Assembly (NCBI GenBank): GCA_947628325.1
Contig: CANQZL010000020.1
Coordinates: 1-14,083 of the forward strand
From: an uncultured Bacilli bacterium
GTDB taxonomy: Bacteria > Bacillota_I > Bacilli_A > RF39 > UBA660
DNA length: 14,083 nucleotides
Direction of reading: 5' to 3'
Part shown: positions 7,801 through 14,083 of the stretch, in pieces
Layout of the letters: every line of letters begins with the position of its first letter
How positions within the stretch are numbered: position 1 is the stretch's first letter
Notes under the pieces: model-generated
The model's database searches: none
What the model was told of the DNA's origin: nothing
Seen by the model: only the letters and a program-made list of their open reading frames with translations
Program-made: the position numbers and the translations under genes

Positions 7801-10800
7801 GGTATTTATTAAAGCTTTTGAATCAGGTTATAAATTTTCAAATACGTCTTCTTTGCATACCTTAACTTATGCGTTAAAATTTAAAATTTTAATTCCTAAA
7901 GATATTTTATTAAATCTTGATTATAATTCTTTATTTTCTTTATTAACATCGAATATAGAGTTTTATAACAATAATAAAGATTATGTTAAAGATGTTTTAG
8001 ATACTTTAAAAAGTAAAGATGAAGATGAATTCTTATGGCAATTATTTTCTTATATTGAGAAAAATATTTATAATGATGAATTAAAACAATTAAATGATGA
8101 ATATCATGTTAGAGTAGAGGAATTAAAAGGAATTGATATTGATAGTAAAGAAAGATATTTATTTAATTTATTATTATTAAATATTAATAATTTAGATGAC
8201 GAACATTATAAAATAAAGATTAAAGAGTTACTAGATAAATTTCCTTTCAAAACGGATATTATTGTTTCAATTTATAGAAATGGTAAAAAAGATTTGGCTA
8301 GTTTTTATGCCAAAAAGTATTTTATGGAAAACCCTTTATCTTTAATTCAATACGTTGATAATTTAGATGATGAATTTATTAAAGTATTAAAAAGTGTTAT
8401 TTTAAAGCATCCTGGTTTATTAAGTTTTCCATTAGTAAAAAATAATATAGATAAAATAGTAGAAACTAAGGAAACTGTTTTAAAATTATTTGCACTAGGG
8501 AAATATGATATATTTAGTAATTTAAGTGAAGAGTTACGTAATGATTATGATATTTTAGTTCAATATATTAAGAGTAATCCTTATTTCATTTTGAAAATTG
8601 ATAAAAATGATTATTATCGAGAATTATGTTTAGAAGCTTTAGCAATTAGACCTGAATTATATTTGGAAATTAATGATAAAGAAATATTAAACGATGAAGA
8701 AATATTAAAAAAAGTTTTGCCTTTATGTGCTTCTGCTTTTTTAAAAACGGATAGTAGTTTACAAACTATTGAAAATTTTAAATTAATTAATGACTTTAGA
8801 ATATTTGATTTAACTGATGTTGATGTTACTTTATTTACAAAAATGGTGAATTTTAATTTGTTTGATGCAAATGATGAATTTTTAAGGAAAAAAATGATTG
8901 ATTATTTGCTTATTCATCAAAAAGAATTAGATCCTATGATATTTAAAAATAATTATATTATACAGGTATTTATTAAAGAATTATTTAGTAATTTTAAGAC
9001 TGTAATTAGGTTATTTGATTATTTTGATACAAATGATTTACCATCAGAAATTTGTGAAGTATCTAAAAATACTCAAGAGATAATTAAAGGAGCTAATAAG
9101 GTTAATCTTCTTGAAAATACATCATTACTTTCTTATGATTTAGTCAAATATGTCTATCCTCTTATGGGTCTTTCAGTTACTTTAGATTTATTAAAGTATA
9201 ATTCAAAAGCAGCTGATGAAATAAGCAAAATGATTAAAGATGGTAGAAGTAGTGAAGTATTAAATTATTGGCAATTTGTTAAGAATTTTAAATTATTTGA
9301 AGATAATGAACGTTTAATTCATTTTGCTTTTATGAATTATAGCTCTTTTAGTATTTTAATTAATGATGTGTTGTTACATCAACATGAATTAACAGAAAGT
9401 GATATAGTTAATTTAAGAAAGATTATAGTTAATAATAATTGTTATAATATTATGAGTTTTAATGAACTTAAGAATTATGAACTAACAATAAAAGAACATG
9501 TCTCAAATATTTTAAATAGAAATGATATTATGGAATTAAAAAATAATTTGTCAACTTTATTTGGTTTTGTAAGCCTTGAAGGGATGATGAGGGTATTTAA
9601 TAATTTTCAATTTGATAATTTTGCTAAATTAAAATATGTGTATGATGATATTAAGAAAAAGTATGGTAATGAATATTTAGATACTATTAAGTTACAAAAT
9701 AAGGATATTGAATTGATAATTTTAATGAAAAAGATAATTGAGACAAATAATATTTCAGAAATTAAAGAATTATTTGCTAATTTAGTTAGTAAAAATCAAA
9801 AAGTTTTAGATTATAGTGATAATATTGATGAACTTATTAATAAATTTAGAAAGATTTATAATGCACAGTTTAATACACGTTTAACAGATATTAGTAGTTT
9901 ACAAAAACAAAGAATTAGTTCTAATGATCCGAATAATAAGTATGGGGTTACGATTATTAAGATGGATGGAGAACCATTTAATTTCTTGGCTCATCGTTTA
10001 TACAATTATGATTCATCAATGAAGACGTCACAAAAAAGTTTTTCTGAGATGTTAATGGAAGATCCATCTTTATGGACGAAACTTGATGGAGCTAGTACAT
10101 TATCTACTTCAAGCTTTTCTGATAAAGGTTTTTGGTTTTTAAAATCTGGAGATTCTTCTGGAGTAGTTTATTTATTTAATAATTTACCATCTGACTTTTT
10201 GCTTTTTATGTATGGACGTGATTTATTTGTTGAACATGGTGGTCATAAATTAAGACCAACGGCTACAAGTAATTTATTCATGGATATCGATAGTTTAAAT
10301 CAAAGTAGTTGTTACCAATCTTGTGATTATAATGAAGTTGCTGGTTTTAGAAAAGACATGTTACCATGTGCATTTGCTTGTGTAGGTGATGCTCCAAATC
10401 CTGAGACAATTAAAGCTGCTAAATATTTTAGTGAAACTTTGCATGTCGATATTCCAATAATTATGTTTGATAAAGAAGCTTACAACAAAAAGAAAAAAGA
10501 TGATTATGCTAAGGCTTTAGAGCAATATAAAATTGATTCTAGTTATGAGGCCTTATTAGGAATATTTTATGATGGTTTAGTAAATTCCGATAAAAAAAGT
10601 AAGATCTTAGCAAACAAGATAGATTTATGTCTTACTTCTTTAAAAGAGAGATATTATAAAAGGGAAATTTCCTTATATGATCTTTTAAGAAAAGTTCAAG
10701 AATTAGAAAATGTTTCAAATCGTATTTTTTCTGGTGATAGTGATTGTCTTAAAGAAATGCGTAAATTACAAATATTTAAAAATTCTTTGTGTGTTATAAA

Positions 10801-11593
10801 GAATATTTCAAATGAAGATATTGTAAGATTAGAATCAGCAAACTTAGGGGAATCAGGTATTATGTATAAGTTTATAGAAGAAGGTGAAAGTTATTTAGTT
10901 AAGCCAGCTGTAGATAAGGAAAAATATCAAAGTCAAAGCTTTAGGACTGATGTTCAAGTTGCAGTTTCTAAATTACAGCAAATAATAAGCCCAGAAACGA
11001 GTGTTGATGTTCAAAAAATTGGAAATGGACGAATGACTTTATCTAAGCAACAATATTTAGATATTAATCAGGAAGAAACTAAAAAACTAAATAATTGGGC
11101 TGTTAATGGTGGCCCAATAGAGCAACAATATTTAGATCAATTACTACAAGAGTATGTTTTAGATTTTGTTACATGTAATTTCGATGCTTATAGTGGTAAT
11201 TTTGTTGTCGATGGTAATGGTAATATACGAGGAATAGATAAAGAACAGGCTTTTAGATATATTGATAGTGATGAATCGTTAAATCCTGATTTTAGCTTTA
11301 CACCTAATGGTAATTCACGTATACCTATATATAAAATTTTATTTGAAAGATATAAAAATAAAGAGATTAATTTGAATTTAGATATGGTTTATGATACATT
11401 AGAGGAGTTGAAAGGTATTTCTGATGATGAGTACTTGCAAATATTTAAGGACTATGCGACATCTTTAGGTAAAGAAAATGCTCAAGTTTTGTTAGAAAAG
11501 ATTATTAATCGCAAACATATAGCAACGGAAAAGATTGAATCTTTCTTACATGAGTTAGGATATAAAGAAGAAATGGATGGTGTTGTATTATGA
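4856..11593 (+). CDS. Giant 2245-residue protein: helical repeats, ADP-ribosyltransferase-like region, HipA/PI3-4K-like kinase domain
   Basis: I cannot assign a named family to the whole protein (roughly 260 kDa, no signal peptide or membrane segment, so presumably cytoplasmic). Residues 1 to about 1650 are almost wholly helical and appear to be degenerate solenoid repeats. A recurring helix-turn ends in G-Y (G118-Y119, G669-Y670, G728-Y729, G835-Y836, G991-Y992). Residues about 1690-1880 are mixed alpha/beta, with H1713-R1714, S1750-T1751-S1752, YNEV (E1827), R1832 and then a PxxIKAAKxF ... IPIIMFD stretch. By inference this could be an ADP-ribosyltransferase-like fold. After a helical linker, residues about 1990-2200 look like a kinase: glycine-rich loop from G1998, lysine K2016 in YLVKP, N2108-F-D2110-A-Y-S-G-N2115, and metal-type D2128 in GID. 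The HipA motif is N-x-D-x-H-x-x-N, and PI3/4-kinases use D-R-H-x-x-N. The stop is TGA followed at once by TAG. The next gene overlaps by ATGA. Confidence 0.85.
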   Translation: MQDDIKKITEILVDDFFENISYIPTSKNTIDYNQFFSLNINNRLYNDYFSFLEKYRHNFEFYDLFMQTIGEIAILKFILPDDYYQDVLNYLSKKDKDYFISHFALYDEKDLDYCLSLGYSLNDILENASNIEDQILLTMYLKDRSLLSNILDKYFSYAYSVIAYEFINGDKNILKEFLNNVGYSNDKMNNLFKAIVNNCNHFDINALLDNILLYYNNDISFIEDNDLIKDMIVKGGVKALVLAKNPTSELVSLATDFSYNDYIFIDGDYKKSEDLLLSLLNKGNFEALFKAPIEAIGERVFDYLVKNNVDIELLKDNNTLRYSYVINKYLALQGYYDNIKYISNILTDINAFNFVLEMIKEGRCNNLNNNSITLLSYIVNKEFDKIADFPRYLYFNISEEVGKALIQIGLTSEAYIKFFNYNSVLSSCFVQHGDYEVLFKGSYLSFDNRAYLDKLTYDMYLKYVDKYGVGVIPLEIFAKFVKEGHYEIFLKAKLDEGYLFDNILDDFGFADLTYDAYLKLPDYVRDFPLLKNKFLAYSSDMYLEVLKSKPTPEALEKAALNNMPFDEFISYIDEESSLLTFPTVMHYLENNHLDIIKYVSKGCDFPQIGLIVDKILSLVNGNVPPDYVMERRYIADGIVERFIKKKDFSILKFYTFFNSRILKLLIDNGYTLDDFIKNPFYNWQLICHFLTKDNEEKIMYCFEQLANDSNIRYVIDSHNIIVKAYHEGYSISNINKLIKLFNVKSFELFKNIEEKDYNIFNELDFNDLFYNKLLVDKILPYLSLDKIKRNLVICTSNDMRCYIIEKMVNLGHSEFIEYFTGRISRNVVKRALLAGYFPNEDVLVNNSNLKKVIENLNFTEEELAYLRNQIDKQPLFVIYFKDILHNSDLIYSYIFKEPRILLYCDDEIACNQDLLRKVVVTNPAIVGQLINKLNHSFILELVEINKSLLEYIPSSIFSKEELVSLVQAYPEFIDHVTSSIDEVFIKAFESGYKFSNTSSLHTLTYALKFKILIPKDILLNLDYNSLFSLLTSNIEFYNNNKDYVKDVLDTLKSKDEDEFLWQLFSYIEKNIYNDELKQLNDEYHVRVEELKGIDIDSKERYLFNLLLLNINNLDDEHYKIKIKELLDKFPFKTDIIVSIYRNGKKDLASFYAKKYFMENPLSLIQYVDNLDDEFIKVLKSVILKHPGLLSFPLVKNNIDKIVETKETVLKLFALGKYDIFSNLSEELRNDYDILVQYIKSNPYFILKIDKNDYYRELCLEALAIRPELYLEINDKEILNDEEILKKVLPLCASAFLKTDSSLQTIENFKLINDFRIFDLTDVDVTLFTKMVNFNLFDANDEFLRKKMIDYLLIHQKELDPMIFKNNYIIQVFIKELFSNFKTVIRLFDYFDTNDLPSEICEVSKNTQEIIKGANKVNLLENTSLLSYDLVKYVYPLMGLSVTLDLLKYNSKAADEISKMIKDGRSSEVLNYWQFVKNFKLFEDNERLIHFAFMNYSSFSILINDVLLHQHELTESDIVNLRKIIVNNNCYNIMSFNELKNYELTIKEHVSNILNRNDIMELKNNLSTLFGFVSLEGMMRVFNNFQFDNFAKLKYVYDDIKKKYGNEYLDTIKLQNKDIELIILMKKIIETNNISEIKELFANLVSKNQKVLDYSDNIDELINKFRKIYNAQFNTRLTDISSLQKQRISSNDPNNKYGVTIIKMDGEPFNFLAHRLYNYDSSMKTSQKSFSEMLMEDPSLWTKLDGASTLSTSSFSDKGFWFLKSGDSSGVVYLFNNLPSDFLLFMYGRDLFVEHGGHKLRPTATSNLFMDIDSLNQSSCYQSCDYNEVAGFRKDMLPCAFACVGDAPNPETIKAAKYFSETLHVDIPIIMFDKEAYNKKKKDDYAKALEQYKIDSSYEALLGIFYDGLVNSDKKSKILANKIDLCLTSLKERYYKREISLYDLLRKVQELENVSNRIFSGDSDCLKEMRKLQIFKNSLCVIKNISNEDIVRLESANLGESGIMYKFIEEGESYLVKPAVDKEKYQSQSFRTDVQVAVSKLQQIISPETSVDVQKIGNGRMTLSKQQYLDINQEETKKLNNWAVNGGPIEQQYLDQLLQEYVLDFVTCNFDAYSGNFVVDGNGNIRGIDKEQAFRYIDSDESLNPDFSFTPNGNSRIPIYKILFERYKNKEINLNLDMVYDTLEELKGISDDEYLQIFKDYATSLGKENAQVLLEKIINRKHIATEKIESFLHELGYKEEMDGVVL

Positions 11594-11799
11594 TAGATGA
11601 AAAAGATAAATTAGAAGCTATGAAAACTAGTTTAGAAATAATAAAAAAATATAGTACTGATCCTGAAGAAAAAGATCTTCTTAAGGAACTTGTGGAAACT
11701 AATCAAGAGGAAAAAGTTGATGATGAATTAATGATGAAATTAACTCATTCATCTTATTCAAATCTAGCTAAAGCAAAGGAATCTAATGATAAATATTAG
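11590..11799 (+). CDS. Small acidic protein translationally coupled to the giant gene
   Basis: A 69-residue hydrophilic, helix-prone protein, rich in Glu, Asp and Lys, which I do not recognise. Its ATG overlaps the TGA of the giant gene (ATGA, 11590-11593). No independent ribosome binding site of quality lies upstream, so ribosomes finishing the giant protein probably re-initiate here. This arrangement usually means related function and matched dosage, for example a partner, chaperone or inhibitor of the giant protein, but that is inference. The last eight codons form the left arm and loop of the terminator hairpin, and the TAG stop (11797-11799) is in the right arm. It could be a fortuitous frame, but coupling, a clean length and normal codon use favour a real gene. 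Confidence 0.65.
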   Translation: MIDEKDKLEAMKTSLEIIKKYSTDPEEKDLLKELVETNQEEKVDDELMMKLTHSSYSNLAKAKESNDKY

Positions 11800-11809
11800 A
11801 TTCCTTTTT
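11775..11809 (+). terminator. Rho-independent terminator of the giant operon, embedded in the small gene's 3' end
   Basis: A perfect 13-bp stem: AAAGGAATCTAAT (11775-11787), a 7-base loop (11788-11794), and the complementary arm (11795-11807), whose final bases merge into a run of five T (11805-11809). The left arm and loop are coding for the 69-residue protein, and its stop codon lies in the right arm. It separates the giant operon from the phosphatase-uvrC unit. Confidence 0.85.
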
Positions 11810-11816
11810 AGAGATA

Positions 11817-11845
11817 TTTTATTTTTAATAAATATAGAGTATAAT
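11817..11845 (+). promoter_or_regulatory. Candidate promoter of the phosphatase-uvrC operon
   Basis: A perfect TATAAT (11840-11845) lies 17 bases after TTTTAT (11817-11822), which is a weak -35. It is just past the terminator and 23 bases before ATG 11869, which has a GAGAGG ribosome binding site. The -10 is convincing because of its position; the -35 is not. Confidence 0.5.
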
Positions 11846-11868
11846 ATTTTTGATGAGAGGCGATAAAT

Positions 11869-12330
11869 ATGTATAATATTTTATTTATTTGTTATGGTAA
11901 TATTTGTCGTAGTCCAATGGCTGAAATGATATTTAAAGATTTAATATATAAAAATAATAAAAGATATAAATATAGTTGTGTATCTAGAGCTACTAGTATG
12001 GAAGAATTAGGTAATGCAATGTATCCTGCTGCTTTAAAAAAGTTAGAAGATATGAAAATACCTACTGAAAGACATGTTGCAACTCAATTAAAAAAAGATG
12101 ACTATAATAGATATGATTTAATTATTGTAATGGAAGAAAGAAATAAAAGAGATGTATTAAATATAGTAGGAGATGATCCTAATAATAAGATACATTTATT
12201 AATGGAATATACTAATAATTTAAGAACGATAGAAGATCCTTGGTATACTGGTGATTTTGATACAGCTTTTTCTTTAATTAATGAAGGTTGTTTAGCTTTA
12301 TATGAGTATTTAGAAAGTATGGAGGTATAA
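11869..12330 (+). CDS. Low-molecular-weight protein-tyrosine phosphatase
   Basis: A 153-residue cytoplasmic phosphatase that removes phosphate from phosphotyrosine (or phosphoarginine in some Firmicutes members) through a cysteinyl-phosphate intermediate. The P-loop is at the very N-terminus: C8-YGNIC-R14-S15, the classic C-x5-R-S. The general acid is D123 in D-P-W-Y, which marks the phosphatase branch rather than ArsC-type arsenate reductases. Length is normal for the family. The AGGAGG-like site GAGAGG precedes ATG 11869 by eight bases. It is followed by uvrC after one base, and the last codons contain the uvrC ribosome binding site, so the two are one operon. Whether it dephosphorylates products of the upstream kinase-like protein cannot be told from the sequence, and a terminator lies between them. 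Confidence 0.93.
   Translation: MYNILFICYGNICRSPMAEMIFKDLIYKNNKRYKYSCVSRATSMEELGNAMYPAALKKLEDMKIPTERHVATQLKKDDYNRYDLIIVMEERNKRDVLNIVGDDPNNKIHLLMEYTNNLRTIEDPWYTGDFDTAFSLINEGCLALYEYLESMEV
12321..12326 (+). promoter_or_regulatory. uvrC ribosome binding site inside the phosphatase gene
   Basis: A perfect GGAGGT located in the last codons of the phosphatase gene, five bases before ATG 12332. It fixes the uvrC start and shows that the two genes are translated from a common message. Confidence 0.85.
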
Positions 12331-12331
12331 A

Positions 12332-14083
12332 ATGAAATTTAAAGAAAAATTAGCTTTAGTACCTCATAAACCGGGTTCTTATCAAATGAAAGATAAAAAT
12401 GGAACAATAATATATGTTGGTAAAGCTAAAGACTTACATAAAAGATTATCTTCTTACTTTAATAGAGTACATACTGGTAAAACAGCGAAGATGGTTAGTT
12501 TAATAGATGATTTTCAATATATAGTAGCATCTTCGGAATTAGAAGCCTTTATTATTGAGATTAATTTAATTAAAGAATTTAATCCTAAATATAATATAAT
12601 GCTTACAGATGATAAAAGTTATCCTTATATAGAATATATAAGTGAACCTTATCCAAGACTTAAAGTTTCTAGATACTTAAATATAAGAAAAAAAGATGGT
12701 AAAAAATTATTTGGGCCATATCCTAATGCCTATGCGGCAAGAAGAATAGTTAACTTACTTAATCGTTTATATCCATTAAAAAAGTGTGAAGGGAATAAAA
12801 AAGAATTATGTTTATACTATCATATAGGAGAATGCTTAGGATATTGTAGTAAGAATATTGATAAAGATAAAGTAAGAGAAATGGAACAAGAAATCTTGTC
12901 ATTCTTAAAAGGTAATGATGAAATATTAAAAAATAAATTAATGGAAAAAATTAATAATTATAGTGAATCATTAAATTTTGAAATGGCTTTAGAACTAAAA
13001 AAAGAATTAGAATATATAGATATTGTTTTAGATAAACAAAAAGTAGAATTACATGATTTTATTAATCGTGATGTTGTTGCTTATTATGTTGATAATGGTT
13101 ATTTATCAATTGAAATATTATTTATTCGTAATGGTAAATTATTAAACCATAAAAATGTTATATTTCCTATTAATTTAGATATTGAAGATGATGTTGAATA
13201 CTATATAGCTAATTTCTATTTAAAAAATGAAATTCCTAAAGAAATATTAATACCAGATACTTTAAGTATTGAAAATATTAAAAGTGTTGTTGATACAAAT
13301 ATTTTGGTTCCTGTAAAAGGAGTTAAAAAAGATTTAATTAAAATGGCTTATGATAATGCTAAAATGAATCTTGATAATAAATTTGCCGAAATTCAAAAAG
13401 ATGAGTCAAGAACAAGTGAAGCTAATGATGAGTTAGCTAAACTTCTTGGGATGGATAGTATCTATCGAATAGATGCCTTTGATAATTCAAATTTATTTGG
13501 TAGTTTTGCTGTTTCAGGAATGGTAGTCTTTATAGATGGAAAACCTAAAAAGAGTGAATATCGTAAATATAAAGTATCACTGGATGTAAATGATGATTAC
13601 AATACAATGAAAGAAATTTTATATCGAAGATATCAAAGAGCTTTAGTGGAAAAAAGTGAGCTTCCTGATTTAATTATAGTTGATGGAGGAGAAAATCAAA
13701 TAAGAGCAGCTTTAGAAATTTTAGACCTTTTACATCTTAATATTCAGGTAGTTGGATTAAAGAAGAATGATAAACATCGTACTAATGACTTGATTTATTC
13801 TGATTTTAGTGTTATTAATATAGATAGAATGAGTAATGTATTTCATTATTTAACAAGGATACAAGATGAGGTACATAGATTCACAATTTACTATCATCGA
13901 ACATTGCGAAGTAAGGGAAATATTAGTAGTATTCTTGATGATATAGAAGGTATAGGAACTCATCGAAAAAAAGCTCTTATAAAAAAATTTGGTAGTGTAA
14001 ATAAAATGCAAAATGCGTCTTTAGAAGAACTATCAGAAATTGTTCCTCTTAATGTTGCTAAAGAATTAAAAAATTATTTGGCA
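12332..14083 (+). CDS. uvrC: UvrABC excinuclease subunit C (a few C-terminal codons lie beyond the window)
   Basis: UvrC makes both incisions flanking DNA damage after UvrA-UvrB recognition in nucleotide excision repair. The 584 codons visible carry all domains. The GIY-YIG nuclease (3' cut) has G15-S-Y17, Y28-V-G30, R38 and E76. A four-cysteine cluster C152-x7-C160-x7-C168-x3-C172 corresponds to the cysteines reported to hold an Fe-S cluster in E. coli UvrC. A UVR (UvrB-binding) motif lies around residues 205-235. The RNase H/endonuclease V-like half (5' cut) has D384 in AFDNSN, D451 in IVDGG and a DEVHRF motif. A helix-hairpin-helix pair sits at the end (IEGIGTHRKKAL, then ASLEELSEI). The family has about 590-620 residues, so only a short tail is missing. 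No in-frame TGA occurs. In B. subtilis its immediate upstream neighbour is trxA; here it is the phosphatase. Confidence 0.97.
   Translation, partial: MKFKEKLALVPHKPGSYQMKDKNGTIIYVGKAKDLHKRLSSYFNRVHTGKTAKMVSLIDDFQYIVASSELEAFIIEINLIKEFNPKYNIMLTDDKSYPYIEYISEPYPRLKVSRYLNIRKKDGKKLFGPYPNAYAARRIVNLLNRLYPLKKCEGNKKELCLYYHIGECLGYCSKNIDKDKVREMEQEILSFLKGNDEILKNKLMEKINNYSESLNFEMALELKKELEYIDIVLDKQKVELHDFINRDVVAYYVDNGYLSIEILFIRNGKLLNHKNVIFPINLDIEDDVEYYIANFYLKNEIPKEILIPDTLSIENIKSVVDTNILVPVKGVKKDLIKMAYDNAKMNLDNKFAEIQKDESRTSEANDELAKLLGMDSIYRIDAFDNSNLFGSFAVSGMVVFIDGKPKKSEYRKYKVSLDVNDDYNTMKEILYRRYQRALVEKSELPDLIIVDGGENQIRAALEILDLLHLNIQVVGLKKNDKHRTNDLIYSDFSVINIDRMSNVFHYLTRIQDEVHRFTIYYHRTLRSKGNISSILDDIEGIGTHRKKALIKKFGSVNKMQNASLEELSEIVPLNVAKELKNYLA

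Noticed and set aside
11869..12330. Arsenate reductase (ArsC, thioredoxin-linked) for the phosphatase gene
   Set aside because: The DPWY general-acid motif fits LMW tyrosine phosphatases, and there is no ArsC-type pair of redox cysteines downstream nor any ars gene nearby.
1..14083. Mobile element or CRISPR content
   Set aside because: No transposase, integrase, terminal inverted repeats, tRNA attachment site or spaced direct repeats were seen; the insertion idea rests on gene order only.

Overview
This is a very A+T-rich stretch from a low-G+C Gram-positive bacterium. The best guess is an uncultured, gut-type Bacilli/Mollicutes relative (RF39- or Erysipelotrichia-like). The clues are the extreme A+T bias, Shine-Dalgarno sites close to the AGGAGG consensus, and a clear remnant of the Firmicutes order rnhC - (zapA) - cvpA - ... 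- trxA - uvrC. All tryptophans in the recognisable genes are TGG and no TGA falls inside a conserved gene, so the standard bacterial code applies rather than the Mycoplasma code.

Layout. Positions 1-585 (minus) hold the N-terminal two thirds of ribonuclease HIII. Positions 670-1701 (plus) hold a two-gene operon, a CvpA-type membrane protein followed by thioredoxin, closed by a perfect 12-bp hairpin. That hairpin lies across the stop-proximal ends of two convergent genes. Positions 1725-4769 (minus) hold an unrecognised 870-residue protein, with its own strong promoter, and upstream of it a one-domain IMPACT/YigZ protein. Positions 4770-4855 form a compact divergent promoter region with two back-to-back extended -10 promoters. 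Positions 4856-11799 (plus) hold a giant gene for a 2245-residue protein and, overlapping it by four bases, a 69-codon gene whose 3' end doubles as the terminator. Positions 11869-14083 (plus) hold a low-molecular-weight protein-tyrosine phosphatase followed by uvrC, which runs off the window a few codons from its expected end.

How it fits together. The flanks are housekeeping: RNA/DNA-hybrid removal, thiol redox and nucleotide excision repair. In Bacillus subtilis trxA sits directly before uvrC. Here about 10 kb of other genes separates them, and zapA, polX and mutS2 are absent between rnhC and trxA. The most interesting content is the giant protein. It has roughly 1650 residues of degenerate all-helical repeats. 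A mixed region follows with H/R ... STS ... NE landmarks reminiscent of ADP-ribosyltransferase folds. Last comes a C-terminal domain with a glycine-rich loop, a VKP lysine, an N-x-D-x-Y-x-x-N catalytic-loop motif and a G-I-D metal motif, like HipA and PI3/4-kinase-type kinases. With its coupled small partner and the divergently placed 870-residue orphan, it is the best candidate here for an undescribed system. Its biological role cannot be read from the sequence.

There is no stretch over 300 bases without a gene. I saw no tRNA, rRNA, CRISPR array, transposase or insertion sequence.
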